Translations under genes and position numbers: made by a program | Origin: Psychrobacillus antarcticus | Lineage (GTDB): Bacteria; Bacillota; Bacilli; Bacillales_A; Planococcaceae | Reading direction: 5' to 3' | Length of the DNA: 64,000 bases | Assembly (NCBI RefSeq): GCF_029533155.1 | Contig: NZ_JAIZDB010000008.1 | Location: 52,214 to 116,213, forward strand | Part shown: positions 7,848-18,873 of the stretch, one piece after another | Layout of the letters: every line of letters starts with the position of its first letter | Position numbering within the stretch: the stretch's first letter is position 1 | The notes under the pieces: model-generated | The model's database searches: none | Told to the model about the DNA's origin: nothing | What the model saw: only the letters and a program-made list of their open reading frames with translations

Positions 7848-9416
7848 CTATATAATAACAGAGCTTTTAAGATATTGTAGGTCCCCTACCGCCTTCACAC
7901 GGATTAATAATGCATTGCCAGGTAAATATGCGAGTGGGATATCTTCAACCGAAACAATGGAAATACTTTTTTCATCGGCACCTGCTTTTAACGCTTCATT
8001 AGTCGCTAGTTTTTTCGCATCTGTTATCGCTTCTTCTCGCTTCATTGTTTCTAAACTATAAATTTTCTCTACATCGCCACTTACTTGACCAAGTGCAGCG
8101 CCTATAGCATTTGCGGCACTGTAGTGTTCTGGCATAATAACTTCAGAAACCCCTCTTAAAGAATTAGAAACTATAATGCTTCCCCCGCCTGATAAAATAA
8201 GTGGTACTTCCTTGGAGCTTGTTTTCATTTGATCAATAGCATCCTCTAACATTACTGTCATTTCCTCATATATATTTTCACAAAACGCAATGGAAAGGTG
8301 TTCTACTTGTATTGCTTTATCTTGAAAGGCATGTCCTAAACGCGTCACAATATCCGAAGTTGTTAGGACGTCTCCGCCGAATAGAAGTGCCTTTCTAGTG
8401 ATTTCATAGCCCACACTCTCTGGTCCAATCGTGATATACCCATTTTTTTCGAGTATTTTAGTTCCACCGCCTAGCCCAATGGATAATATGTCTGGCATCC
8501 TAAAATTAGTATTTACTCCTCCGATGCTAACCGCTAGGGAAGATTGTCTGGGAAAACCATTTGTCAAAACCCCAATGTCACTTGTTGTTCCCCCAACATC
8601 TAGAACTATCGCATTATCCAGCCCTGTTAAATGGGCTGAACCTCGAATGGAGTTTGTAGGGCCACATCCCATGGTGAGAATAGGATAACGTTGTGCGTAT
8701 GCAGAATTCATTAAAGTCCCATCATTTTGGCTAAAAAAAACTTCAGCTTTAATATTTTGGTTACTTAATGCATTGGAGAATCCGTTAGTGACGGTTTGAC
8801 CTGTCGTCATTAATGCTGCATTTAATATCGTGGCATTTTCACGTTCAAGTAGACCGATGCTGCCAATCGCATTGGAAAGAGAAATAGGAATATCTCCAAG
8901 TTCCTCCCTTACCCAACCAGCCACGATTTCCTCTTGGCCTTTATTTACTGGAGCATATACACCTGAAATGGCGATACTTTTAACAATCCCTTTTACGTCC
9001 TTGCAAAACATTGATATTTCATCTCTGTTCAATTCAGAGATTAAACGTCCATCAAATTCATACCCACCCGAGACAATAGCAGATGCAACTTCAATCTTTT
9101 CTCTTAAATCTTTTGGCCAATCAGTAAAAGGAGGGATAGCTGTTGTGGCTGGCTTTCCAATTCTTATAACTCCTACTTTGTCCAAGTTTTTACGCTCTAC
9201 AATGGCATTTGTACAATGTGTGGTACCAAGCATCGCATATTTAATCGCGTTACTATCTACCTTACTTTCTTTCACCAATTTTGCAATAGCTTCTCCTATT
9301 CCACTTTCCACATCTTTTGAAGTTGGTACTTTTACCGTATGAATCACCTTTAACTGTTCATCTAGTAAAGCCGCATCTGTATTAGTTCCTCCAACGTCCA
9401 ATCCTAAGCGATACAT
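7848..9416 (-). CDS. Hydantoinase/oxoprolinase (HyuA-type) family protein
   Basis: The 522-aa protein has the acetate-kinase-like ATPase fold of the hydantoinase A/oxoprolinase family: phosphate-1 loop LGLDVGGTNTDAALLD, second motif IVLDVGGTTSDIGVL, then SIGLGGGTKI and LILSGGGSII. It is shorter than classic ~690-aa N-methylhydantoinase A and matches the stand-alone type found beside DUF917 proteins. It likely opens a cyclic imide (hydantoin-like ring), with or without ATP. It overlaps the preceding DUF917 gene by one base (TAATG-like coupling) and is the last gene of the TetR-controlled operon. The substrate is inferred only from family. Confidence 0.82.
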   Translation of the reverse strand: MYRLGLDVGGTNTDAALLDEQLKVIHTVKVPTSKDVESGIGEAIAKLVKESKVDSNAIKYAMLGTTHCTNAIVERKNLDKVGVIRIGKPATTAIPPFTDWPKDLREKIEVASAIVSGGYEFDGRLISELNRDEISMFCKDVKGIVKSIAISGVYAPVNKGQEEIVAGWVREELGDIPISLSNAIGSIGLLERENATILNAALMTTGQTVTNGFSNALSNQNIKAEVFFSQNDGTLMNSAYAQRYPILTMGCGPTNSIRGSAHLTGLDNAIVLDVGGTTSDIGVLTNGFPRQSSLAVSIGGVNTNFRMPDILSIGLGGGTKILEKNGYITIGPESVGYEITRKALLFGGDVLTTSDIVTRLGHAFQDKAIQVEHLSIAFCENIYEEMTVMLEDAIDQMKTSSKEVPLILSGGGSIIVSNSLRGVSEVIMPEHYSAANAIGAALGQVSGDVEKIYSLETMKREEAITDAKKLATNEALKAGADEKSISIVSVEDIPLAYLPGNALLIRVKAVGDLQYLKSSVII

Positions 9417-10504
9417 TATCTTCTCTCCTTCTGTAACTCTTCCACCGGTCGATAGTCAAAGTCATATCCAAAATAATTAGGTCCAACGGTTTCAATGCCT
9501 TTTTTTGTTCGCCATTTATCATGACACGGAAAGGCTACAACCACTACACGGGCTCCATACTTCATTCGCTCTGTTGTAATGGGAAAACCAGTCTCTTCAT
9601 CTAATACAGCAATTAGATCTGGTGTTGAACATAATATATGCTCGCCTTCTTTAGCTACAAGGTGCTCATTTTGAAAATGGATGGTAAAAGACCTTCCTTG
9701 TGCTTGATTTATTCCTTCAAATTGTGCACTTCCCCTTGTAAACCCTCCAACTAGCCTATGCTCAATGTCCGTAATTTTTGCTTCAAATAACTGATATCCT
9801 TTTAGCTCCTCTAGCATTTTACGAATACCTTGCTGTTCTTTCCCTTTGTTATCAAGCAGAAATCCTCCGATTTTTTCGGCCAATGTCAGGGTTCCAGGAA
9901 TAGCACTTTGCTTTACCTCTTTACCTAATAGACTATAATCACAGATGGAAGCGCTTCCTCCCATTTCTATTGTAATGACACGTGCTAATCTTTCGGACCA
10001 AACGCCATCACTAGGATATAACACAACGGTGTTTCCCTTTTCGTCAGCCATTGTAACAGGCGATGGTTCTAAACCATCTAAATGAAAAGTAACCATTTGC
10101 GCTTCTGGAAAAGCACGCCCCATGGCATCTGCATCTAATAGAGGTAATCCTTTTTTTGCAGCTGCAATAATAGGAGTCAAGGAGTTAATCCCTCCTATCT
10201 CAATTGGCATTACCACGTCAACTTTTCGCCCTAATACCTCTTCTAACTTATCAAGTGCTGCAGTGAATTCAATTTCTGACGGTATCTTTTCAATTGTTAC
10301 AGATGGTGCACCCATTCCAGATACAGGTACCACTAGTTGATCATCTTCTAACTCATCTAAAGAGATTAACGCAACAGGTCCATATTTACGAATCGCCTCT
10401 TTGGCCACCAATTTCCCGATATATGGATCACCGCCTCCTCCAGTACCTAGAACAGCAGCCCCTAATGCTATTTTTTCTATAGCTTCTTCATCAATGTATC
10501 TCAT
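9416..10504 (-). CDS. DUF917 / S-methyl-thiohydantoin desulfurase-like protein
   Basis: A 362-aa DUF917 protein. The N-terminus shows the family's ALGAAVLGTGGGGDP loop, and the middle shows EIGGINSLTPI, LLDADAMGRAFPEAQM and GSASICDYS. From memory, Pfam now names the family after S-methyl-thiohydantoin desulfurase; members occur with HyuA-type hydantoinases, as here. The pair would remove sulfur from a thiohydantoin and then open the ring. It lies 16 bp after the permease gene, with a GGAGG site 10 bases before the ATG. The activity is inference from family and context. Confidence 0.8.
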   Translation of the reverse strand: MRYIDEEAIEKIALGAAVLGTGGGGDPYIGKLVAKEAIRKYGPVALISLDELEDDQLVVPVSGMGAPSVTIEKIPSEIEFTAALDKLEEVLGRKVDVVMPIEIGGINSLTPIIAAAKKGLPLLDADAMGRAFPEAQMVTFHLDGLEPSPVTMADEKGNTVVLYPSDGVWSERLARVITIEMGGSASICDYSLLGKEVKQSAIPGTLTLAEKIGGFLLDNKGKEQQGIRKMLEELKGYQLFEAKITDIEHRLVGGFTRGSAQFEGINQAQGRSFTIHFQNEHLVAKEGEHILCSTPDLIAVLDEETGFPITTERMKYGARVVVVAFPCHDKWRTKKGIETVGPNYFGYDFDYRPVEELQKERR

Positions 10505-10520
10505 TATCCTAATACCTCCA

Positions 10521-11846
10521 CTATTTAGTTATTGACTTTCGATTGGTAAACTTTCCTATCACAGTTTGTACAACAAACCCTGCTACAAAGCCATCTAGGG
10601 AAGGAACGGTCGTTAGGGAAAATAACTCCGGTCCCGTAGGTTGTAATGTTGTCAAATAAGTGACAACCATTCCTATAACCCAAGCGATGATTGAACGAAC
10701 AACTATTGTTTTCGGTTCTAGTTCGTTCTCGTAGCGCTTAAATTCTGTTTTCACAGTAAAAAATTCAGAAACGTAGATGCCACCAATTGGTGCAACAACA
10801 ATGGCTAGTATATCTAGAAAGGGGATAAACTGATCATAAATACCAAAAACAGCTAGGCTCGTAGCCATTAATCCTAAAATAATTGTTAACAACTTTTTTG
10901 GTATCTTCGGAAAAACCAAAGAGAATCCGAGAGAAGCGGAATATAGATTGCTTGTATTGGTTGTCCACTGTGCCAGTGTCAATACCAAAACACCAGGTAT
11001 AGCCATTCCTAATATAATAAAGATGCGCATCATATCATCTGTTCCCATCGACTTTGACAAGATAATGGCTATGACAATCATAAAGCTATTCCCGATGAAA
11101 ATACCGAAAAAAGTAGCAATAATGGCATCCTTTTTACTTTTCGCCCATCGAGAAATATCTGGTGAAATAGTTGCGCCTACGATAAAAATACTGATAACGA
11201 GTGAAACTGCACTACCAAATGTAAAAGCCTCAACATTAGGTAACTCAACAGGTAGTGGGAAATTTTTTAAGGTTAAAAATAAGGTCAATAACATTAAGCC
11301 TAATAGAAGAGGCACTGACCACATACTTAACTTTTCAATTGCATGAAACCCGTAGATAGCAGTTGTCATCATTAAAAGGCCGCCGATAAACGATAGCACC
11401 TTTACAGGGATGTCTAAACCGGTTAAGTCTTGTAAAATAATATGGGCATTGTCTGCAAAAAAACCAACCTGGACGCCAAACCATCCTAGTAGGGAAACAC
11501 CAATCACAATAGAAAATGTCAGTGCACCATATTTTCCAAACACATACTTTGTAATCATCGCGGTGGATAAGTTGGTTGAAGCACCTACAACAGCACAGAT
11601 AGTACATAAGATGGCCAAAAGAAATGATCCCACACAAACTGATAAGATTGCTTGATTTAGTGTCATTCCATTTGCTAGCTCAGCGCCTAACAACACAGAA
11701 GATAAATCGACTCCGATAGCAATTAATACCAGGAACATTGAAATCCATGATTTGCGTGCTTGTATGGGAACTGCTTCCTGTTCGTAATCTAATATTTGTT
11801 TAACTTCTTCCCGTTGATAATCTAATGCTTGTTTAGCTTCTTTCAT
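10521..11846 (-). CDS. NCS1-family nucleobase/hydantoin permease (CodB-like)
   Basis: A polytopic transporter of about 441 aa with roughly 12 hydrophobic segments. NCS1 signatures include a cytoplasmic RKSWISMFLVLIAIGVDLSS entry, GVSLLGWFGVQVGFFAD and ATISPDISRWAKSKKDA. Family members take up cytosine, purines, allantoin or hydantoins with Na+ or H+. The start is placed at the ATG at 11846 after AAAGGGGG; the ATG at 11879 gives an unlikely leader. It is the first structural gene behind tetR and presumably imports the substrate of the two enzymes that follow. Confidence 0.85.
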   Translation of the reverse strand: MKEAKQALDYQREEVKQILDYEQEAVPIQARKSWISMFLVLIAIGVDLSSVLLGAELANGMTLNQAILSVCVGSFLLAILCTICAVVGASTNLSTAMITKYVFGKYGALTFSIVIGVSLLGWFGVQVGFFADNAHIILQDLTGLDIPVKVLSFIGGLLMMTTAIYGFHAIEKLSMWSVPLLLGLMLLTLFLTLKNFPLPVELPNVEAFTFGSAVSLVISIFIVGATISPDISRWAKSKKDAIIATFFGIFIGNSFMIVIAIILSKSMGTDDMMRIFIILGMAIPGVLVLTLAQWTTNTSNLYSASLGFSLVFPKIPKKLLTIILGLMATSLAVFGIYDQFIPFLDILAIVVAPIGGIYVSEFFTVKTEFKRYENELEPKTIVVRSIIAWVIGMVVTYLTTLQPTGPELFSLTTVPSLDGFVAGFVVQTVIGKFTNRKSITK

Positions 11847-11883
11847 TACCAATATACCCCCTTTGCATATTGAACCCATTCAT

Positions 11884-12465
11884 TCATTCGTTACATATAC
11901 CGTTCCAATAGATGTTCCATATCTGCTCAAAGCGCTTTTTGAATTTGTCTTCTTCGTAATAGAATAACTCCAAAAATATGCCATCCATTAAACATAGGAA
12001 TGAAACAATCAAATCATCTACAGGTTGATCCCTGATTATGCTTTGCTTTACACCTTGAGAAAATATCCTCAATAAAATCTCATAATGAAACGCTTCCATA
12101 TCGTAAAAAACTTTTTTCACATCATCGTTTAAATTATTGGTTGGGAAAAAGGCTAGTCTCATATATGCAGCTGTTTTTCCAGGTTGACTTAAATGATAAT
12201 TACAAACATCTTTTGCCATCTGATAAAGTAAGTCCTTGATAGGCGCATTTTCCATATTGCTTAGTGACTGTTTGATGTACAGAAATTGATCTTCCAATAA
12301 ATCTTTATAGACAGCCATAAACAGATCTTCTTTGCCTTTAAAAAATGCATAAATAGATGGTGTTTTTATACCGACCTCTTTAGCGATGCTGGCAAGAGTG
12401 GCTCGTTCATACCCTTTGTCAGCTAATTGTCTACAAGCAACGTCCTTAATTTTATTTTTTGTCAT
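11884..12465 (-). CDS. TetR-family transcriptional regulator
   Basis: A 193-aa repressor. The N-terminal TetR helix-turn-helix is clear (DVACRQLADKGYERATLASI then AKEVGIKTPSIYAFFKGKED), followed by an all-helical ligand domain. It heads the operon with the permease, DUF917 and hydantoinase genes. A perfect palindrome lies 9 bp upstream of its ATG, directly after a consensus-like promoter, so autorepression of the whole operon is likely. The inducer is probably the imported ring compound or an intermediate. Confidence 0.88.
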   Translation of the reverse strand: MTKNKIKDVACRQLADKGYERATLASIAKEVGIKTPSIYAFFKGKEDLFMAVYKDLLEDQFLYIKQSLSNMENAPIKDLLYQMAKDVCNYHLSQPGKTAAYMRLAFFPTNNLNDDVKKVFYDMEAFHYEILLRIFSQGVKQSIIRDQPVDDLIVSFLCLMDGIFLELFYYEEDKFKKRFEQIWNIYWNGICNE

Positions 12466-12473
12466 GTTTCCCC

Positions 12474-12494
12474 GCCTAACTAATATAGTTAGGC
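12474..12494. promoter_or_regulatory. Probable TetR operator
   Basis: GCCTAACTA-ATA-TAGTTAGGC, a perfect palindrome of 9-bp arms, begins 9 bp upstream of the tetR start and one base downstream of the -10 box. Repressor bound here would block transcription of the operon. Confidence 0.75.
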
Positions 12495-12495
12495 A

Positions 12496-12524
12496 AGTAT
12501 AACCCGATTCTTCATAATATTCAA
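12496..12524 (-). promoter_or_regulatory. SigA-type promoter of the tetR operon
   Basis: TTGAAT (12519-12524) and TATACT (12496-12501) are separated by exactly 17 bp on the minus strand, immediately upstream of the operator palindrome. Confidence 0.75.
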
Positions 12525-12644
12525 CGTTTTCTTAAAAATATAATTTCAATGGAATCATTCATTCACTCAATCTATGTAAGAGCATTACCAGTGACATTGG
12601 GTTATTTTGGGTTAAAGACAACTCTAGAGTTTTAACTATTAAAC

Positions 12645-12676
12645 TAAAAACCCCTGAATGAACGTCAGTCCAGGGG
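12645..12676 (-). terminator. Terminator downstream of the broken kinase
   Basis: Minus strand CCCCTG...CAGGGG followed by TTTTTAG. It faces transcription arriving from the kinase pseudogene. Confidence 0.55.
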
Positions 12677-12720
12677 GTAAGTGATTGCTTATTGCAACTA
12701 CAAATATCGGAAATTCAGAA

Positions 12721-12819
12721 ATGAAAATTGATCAACAGAAAACCCATATTGTTAAACTTGAAATGCGAGTAAATGAACTAGAACGACAAGTCCGGCTAAC
12801 AATCCGCCTCCATAACTAG
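12721..12819 (+). other. 32-codon open frame within the kinase-repeat flank
   Basis: An ATG-initiated frame encodes a peptide with heptad-like leucines and charges (HIVKLEMRVNELERQVRLTI). It has no ribosome site, and the matching stretch in the two other repeat copies is interrupted. It is probably the relic 3' end of a gene once convergent with the kinase, not a functional gene. Confidence 0.25.
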
Positions 12820-14158
12820 ATTAACCTGGGTGTGTTATGCGAATGTCACAAAAAACACTAGCTTATTATTTATTAATTTAAACCGAAAATCCAAATTGTG
12901 ATTATCCAAAATGGTCTTGATAATAGGTAATCCTAAACCTGTTCCAGAAAGCTCCTTACTTCTTGATTTTTCAACTACATAAAAAGGCCTCCAGATATTA
13001 TCTAGCTCACTTTCATCAATTTCACCTACCCCGTTAGCAATCGTAAGCTTTACGGTATTATCGTCTTTAGTTAATGTAATATCAATACGCTTGTCATTGG
13101 AATATTTAATAGCATTGGTAATTAGATTATCAAGTACAACATCTATTCCTTCTTTTTCTGCACGAATAAAATACTCCCTGTCCGCATCTACATTCATTGA
13201 AAAATCAATACTGTTTTCCTGTAGTATCAGTGCGTATTTCCCCATGATAGCAATAATACTTTTGCCTAAATCAAAATTTGATTTGTTTAATGAACTGTTT
13301 TCTAATTCTGTCCAAAACAAAAGCTTTCCGATTAATAAATCCATTTTCTCAATCTGTTCTCCAATTACATCCCTAAAGGTTCCGTCATCCAAACCGTCCA
13401 ATAACTTTCACTATTGAAAGTGGCGTTTTTAGCTCATGGGACACATCTGACATTAAATCTCTCAATCGGTTATTTTGATCATTAATTTCACCATGAGCTT
13501 TCTCTAATTTTTCACTCATGATGTTTATGCTCTTTGCAAGTTCTCCTACCTCATCATTTGTTTTAATCTCTTCTTTCCTGAATTTCAAATTGGCTATATC
13601 TTGAGACAAGTTTTTCAAGGATTCTAAAGGCCTTGTGATTTTTTTAGATATTATCACTACTAAAAAGATAATTAATATTACGGAAATGGTCATTATAAAT
13701 ATATTAAATCTATTTATAATTACGATCGCTTCTTCCATATGCGGTAAGGGTAATCCAATGGCAATAATAAAATTATCTATTTTTATAAATTTAGTTAAAA
13801 CTTTATATTTACTTACCCCTTGATCGTAAATCTTATTAACGCTTTTCTCCTGTAAAGTATTTAACGTACTTTCAGTAATCCAAAATTTGTTTAGCTTTAT
13901 TTTTTTCATTTCAAATTCTGATTTTATTCTTTCATTAAGTTGATCCAAACTTCCAATAATCTCTGAATAAACAATAGTTACGGCGTATTCTTCTTCTATC
14001 TGTTTTAAGCCATTTAATAGATTATTTTCAGGTACACCGAGTATTCCGCTAGCTACCTTATCTAAAACCTTTCTTTGCTCATAAATGTAATATCTGTCTA
14101 CTAGGAAAACATTTATTAGTATTGAAAATATAAAAGTACAAATTAAAATGGATGATAT
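12730..14158 (-). repeat. Kinase repeat, copy C
   Basis: Flank plus kinase block aligned with 3996-5460. It ends abruptly at about 14158 within the TM1 codons (after GGATGATAT), where the integrase leader begins, so the kinase start and any response regulator were lost at this junction. Confidence 0.82.
12835..14158 (-). pseudogene. Frameshifted, 5'-truncated sensor histidine kinase
   Basis: Near-identical to the kinase at 4100-5467, but a 14-bp deletion at about 13401 (loss of TTCCCTGTTCATAC relative to the intact copy), just after the phosphoacceptor His motif SHELKTPLSIVK, shifts the frame and ends the first part as IGRFG-stop. The second half (DGLDDGTFRDV to the G-box) stays open in another frame. 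The first ~10 codons are also missing at the integrase junction. It is unlikely to make a working kinase, although the free ATPase half is intact. Confidence 0.88.
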
Positions 14159-14207
14159 TGTTACAGAAGTATTTAGTAAAAGGAACTGAAGGGAGTAGAG
14201 TTAGCTA

Positions 14208-15422
14208 ATGGCACGGTATGAGAAATATGAAACGAAAAGCGGACAGCGTTGGATGTATATTGTAGAGGGTGGTATTAACCCGCAGACTGGAAAAAGACGT
14301 AGAATTGTTAAACGTGGTTTTAAACGTGAAAAGGATGCTAAAGATGCTGCACTAAAATTTGAATACCAAATGAATATTCTAAACTTTGAAATCAAAGAAG
14401 ACATTACCTTTAAAGATATGGCTGATGAATGGCTTTCCTTCTACCAAACAACTGAGATAAAAATAAGCACAATCCGGGTACGTGTTCACGAAATCGGGCA
14501 TCTGAATGATTATTTTGCTTTATATAAAATGAAAGAGATCACAAAAACTATGTACCAAAATGCACTTAACCATTTAAAAAACAAAAAGAATCTGGCCTAT
14601 AACACTATTTCTGGAATTCACGGAACTGCACGTATGATTTTTAAAAGGGAAAGGGAACAGGATGTACTTATTTCTGACCCAACGGAGTTCGCAAGGATAC
14701 CTAAAGATAGAACAACAGTTGAAGAAATTGAAAACACGGAAGTAAAAGAATTATTTCTTGAAAAAGATGAGTTAAAGCTATTTTTAGAGAAAGCAAAAGA
14801 AATGAAACAGGAAACATATGCAATTTTACTCGTACTTTCTTGGACTGGTTTAAGAGTAGGGGAACTCGTAGCGTTAAGATGGAGTGATATAGATTTTATT
14901 CAAAAAACAATTAGTATAACGAAAACGTATTACAACCCAACTAATAACAGCGTTAAATATACACTATTGCCACCCAAAACGACTTCGTCTATTCGTAAAA
15001 TCATAGTTGAGGATGAAGTCATAGATGTACTACTAAATCAGAAAAAGTTAATCGATGCTGTAAAAGAAGAAGTTGGCGATGAATATTATGACAAGAATTA
15101 TGTATTCGGCAGAATGAACCCGCCCTATTTCGGCTATCCACTTTTTATTAAGACTGTTCAAAATCGGATGGAAGCCGTACTAAAACAATTGCCAACTATC
15201 ACTAAGCATCTTACTCCTCACTCATTAAGGCATACGCATACTTCTCTTATGGCAGAAGCAGGTGTCGATCTATTCGAGATAATGGATAGGCTAGGACATA
15301 GAGATGATGAAACGACAACACAAGTTTATTTGCACATTACAAAAGAGAAACAAAAAAAGGCCTCTCAAAAGTTTGGTCAACTAATGAGAAGCCTTTCAGA
15401 GCCAGAAAATGAACTAAAATAA
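14208..15422 (+). CDS. Tyrosine recombinase / integrase of the island
   Basis: A 404-aa phage-type integrase. The order is an AP2-like arm-binding N-terminus (WMYIVEGGINPQTGKRRRIV, GFKREKDAKDAAL), a SAM-like core-binding domain (TFKDMADEWLSFYQTTEIKI) and a catalytic domain with Arg in SWTGLRVGELVALRW, the HSLRHTHTSLMAEAG motif, LGHRDDETT, and the nucleophile Tyr in QVYLHITKEKQ. Length and motifs are complete, so it may be active. Its stop is 78 bp from the right attachment core, the typical position for a gene that integrates its own island at groEL. The region between holds two GGCATCAA arm-site candidates. Confidence 0.95.
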   Translation: MARYEKYETKSGQRWMYIVEGGINPQTGKRRRIVKRGFKREKDAKDAALKFEYQMNILNFEIKEDITFKDMADEWLSFYQTTEIKISTIRVRVHEIGHLNDYFALYKMKEITKTMYQNALNHLKNKKNLAYNTISGIHGTARMIFKREREQDVLISDPTEFARIPKDRTTVEEIENTEVKELFLEKDELKLFLEKAKEMKQETYAILLVLSWTGLRVGELVALRWSDIDFIQKTISITKTYYNPTNNSVKYTLLPPKTTSSIRKIIVEDEVIDVLLNQKKLIDAVKEEVGDEYYDKNYVFGRMNPPYFGYPLFIKTVQNRMEAVLKQLPTITKHLTPHSLRHTHTSLMAEAGVDLFEIMDRLGHRDDETTTQVYLHITKEKQKKASQKFGQLMRSLSEPENELK

Positions 15423-15428
15423 ATTTTA

Positions 15429-15447
15429 GGCATCAAAATGGCATCAA
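15429..15447 (+). promoter_or_regulatory. Candidate integrase arm-type sites, right end
   Basis: Two direct repeats GGCATCAA at 15429 and 15440, between the integrase stop and the attachment core, match the octamers at 2139 and 2151 in the same orientation. Confidence 0.6.
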
Positions 15448-15500
15448 TAACAATGGCACATAGCTTGAAACCTTGGTGTTAAAGGCTTCATTTTGCTATT

Positions 15501-17135
<1,635 letters not shown>

Positions 17136-17169
17136 TTAGTTACCTCCTAAATATATTTTCGAAGTTATA

Positions 17170-17454
17170 TTAGCCAATTACAGCTAGAACATCGCTTTCG
17201 CGTAATATTAAATAGTCATTGTTGTCATATTTTACTTCTGTACCTGAATATTTAGAGAAGATGATACGGTCTCCCTCTTTAACGTCAAGTTCAACGCGAG
17301 TGCCGTTTTCAAGTACTCGTCCAGTCCCTATAGCAATAACTTTACCTTCTTGCGGTTTTTCTTTAGCAGATTCTGGAAGTACGATGCCAGATGCTGTTTT
17401 TTCCTCAGCTTCGATTAATTCGATTATGATACGATCACCTAATGGTCTTAACAA
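17170..17454 (-). CDS. groES: Co-chaperonin GroES (Hsp10)
   Basis: A 94-aa Gro[22 protein letters not shown], mobile loop [20 protein letters not shown] and [19 protein letters not shown]. It caps the GroEL ring. The start is a TTG at 17454 preceded 9 bases upstream by GGGAGG; no ATG is in frame before the conserved L-R-P-L-G. It is 37 bp upstream of groEL. Confidence 0.97.
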   Translation of the reverse strand: MLRPLGDRIIIELIEAEEKTASGIVLPESAKEKPQEGKVIAIGTGRVLENGTRVELDVKEGDRIIFSKYSGTEVKYDNNDYLILRESDVLAVIG

Positions 17455-17492
17455 GTGAAACTACCTCCCTAAAATAGTAAAATTTAATATTA

Positions 17493-17519
17493 TTAGCACT
17501 CTTACTCTTCGAGTGCTAA
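17493..17519. promoter_or_regulatory. CIRCE element (HrcA operator)
   Basis: TTAGCACTC-N9-GAGTGCTAA, a perfect consensus CIRCE between the groES promoter and start. HrcA bound here represses the operon until heat shock. Confidence 0.97.
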
Positions 17520-17529
17520 CACTCTTCTA

Positions 17530-17558
17530 ATAATAATTAATCACAGAACATTTTGCAA
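17530..17558 (-). promoter_or_regulatory. SigA promoter of groES-groEL
   Basis: TTGCAA (17553-17558), 17 bp, TATTAT (17530-17535) on the minus strand, directly upstream of CIRCE. Confidence 0.7.
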
Positions 17559-17640
17559 GTGAGAAGGTATCTTTTTCTTTTATTTCTTTTTTCCGATACA
17601 ATAAAGAAGAAGGTACAAATAGAGAGGAATATAACTTTTC

Positions 17641-18378
17641 ATGAAACAACAAAAAACAGGTATATACATTTTAATCGTTTACTGTATTATGCAGTTATCA
17701 GGAGCGGTACTTGTACCATTTCTGCCATCCCTTTATAACTTTTTTGAAACAAGAGGTGTGGAAGATCCGGCACTTAATATTTCTGGTTGGTGGGTATTTC
17801 TCAGCATGGGAATCGCCACAATAATCACCTTACTGATCATCCGGAAAGACAATACTTACTTGAAGCAATTAAAAGGTACGCCATCCCTAATTCTTCAAAC
17901 GATCAGCTGGGGATTTGCCGGTTTTTTCTTAGTACTCGTTGGTCAAGGTATTGCCGCAAGCATCGAACTTAGATTTGGTGTAGATCCTGGTTCAGATAAT
18001 ACAACCCAGTTTATCGAAATCGCCCAAGCTGTTCCATTTGCGATTTTTTCAATTGTCATTTTTGCTCCTATCTTAGAGGAACTCATATTTCGACGCATCA
18101 TTTTCGGAACCTTATTACCGAAAACCAATTTCTTTGTAGCTGCTTCTGTCAGTGCGATTGCGTTCGGTATTATTCACTTTGACTTTACGCACATCCTAAT
18201 ATATGCAGTATCTGGATTTATATTCTCGTATATCTATTACAAGACCAAGCGCATTATCGCATCTATTATCTCCCATATGCTATTAAATGGATTTGTTGTA
18301 CTTGTCCAATTTTACGGAGAAGATATTCAAAATTTTTTAAAACAATACTCAAATTTGCAAATAATATTTTTTCATTAA
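17641..18378 (+). CDS. CPBP-family intramembrane metalloprotease (YdiL-like)
   Basis: A 245-aa polytopic membrane protein with the CPBP/Abi motifs EELIFRRIIFG (EExxxR), FGIIHFDFTH and the final ISHMLLNG. Such proteins are relatives of CAAX prenyl proteases; in bacteria they process membrane or peptide substrates or give bacteriocin self-immunity. The gene is divergent from groES, as ydiL neighbours groES in B. subtilis, so this is conserved core context. The substrate is unknown. Confidence 0.85.
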   Translation: MKQQKTGIYILIVYCIMQLSGAVLVPFLPSLYNFFETRGVEDPALNISGWWVFLSMGIATIITLLIIRKDNTYLKQLKGTPSLILQTISWGFAGFFLVLVGQGIAASIELRFGVDPGSDNTTQFIEIAQAVPFAIFSIVIFAPILEELIFRRIIFGTLLPKTNFFVAASVSAIAFGIIHFDFTHILIYAVSGFIFSYIYYKTKRIIASIISHMLLNGFVVLVQFYGEDIQNFLKQYSNLQIIFFH

Positions 18379-18385
18379 TAAAAAC

Positions 18386-18410
18386 GGGAACATAGACCCC
18401 TGTTCCTTTA
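18386..18410 (+). terminator. Terminator of the CPBP protease gene
   Basis: GGAACA-tagacccc-TGTTCC followed by TTTA, 8 bp after the stop. Confidence 0.6.
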
Positions 18411-18418
18411 AAGTCCAT

Positions 18419-18589
18419 ACCTATTTCATTCGTTTTCGAAGGGCTTTGGCCAGACTTTTTCCTATATTATTTCCGAGTGAACTTTTAGTGATATTGGTTG
18501 TGACGTTAGTCACAACCAATATCACTTTTTTCGTTAATCTTATAGCGTTTGTATGTCCGTCGCCCTCCTACAACTTCTAGAAACAATTT
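18419..18589 (+). repeat. R1 block a: fold-back with 18-bp central hairpin
   Basis: The core stem AGTGATATTGGTTGTGAC (18487-18504), loop GTTA, has an exact complement at 18509-18526, followed by T6. Outer arms GAAGGGC and GCCCTCC, and CCGAGT/CGTTAAT-like pairs, continue the fold. Outermost arms have decayed compared with R2 and R3. Confidence 0.75.
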
Positions 18590-18873
18590 AATGTGTTTTT
18601 GGATAACTAGAGAAAAGATTCATTACTATTCATAGAGAAAGCTCTCGAAGATGCAATTTCGTTCGCTATCTCGCTTCTTTATTAGTAAATTCTTACTATT
18701 TCTCTTTATTCCACTAGTAAAAAATGAAATATAACTTCACTTATTATTAAAATTAAATATTAGTATTTCTAATTCAAAAGGGATTACAAATAATTTTATT
18801 ACTCTCTGACCTATCTTATAATCTAAGTGATAAGCTATGCTATATCTTAGATTGGAGTACTACACATTTTTTT

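Noticed and set aside
8431..9342. 85- and 170-aa plus-strand frames over the hydantoinase gene
   Set aside because: Antisense shadows; no ribosome sites and no family motifs.
11335..11637. 100-aa minus-strand frame inside the NCS1 permease
   Set aside because: Shadow frame of a well-supported gene; Cys/Trp-rich, without a start signal.
18487..18526. R1 core hairpin as an ordinary terminator
   Set aside because: It has a U-tail, but the same structure with outer pairing and flanking blocks recurs at three loci, away from gene ends in R2, so it is a repeat family rather than a single-gene terminator.
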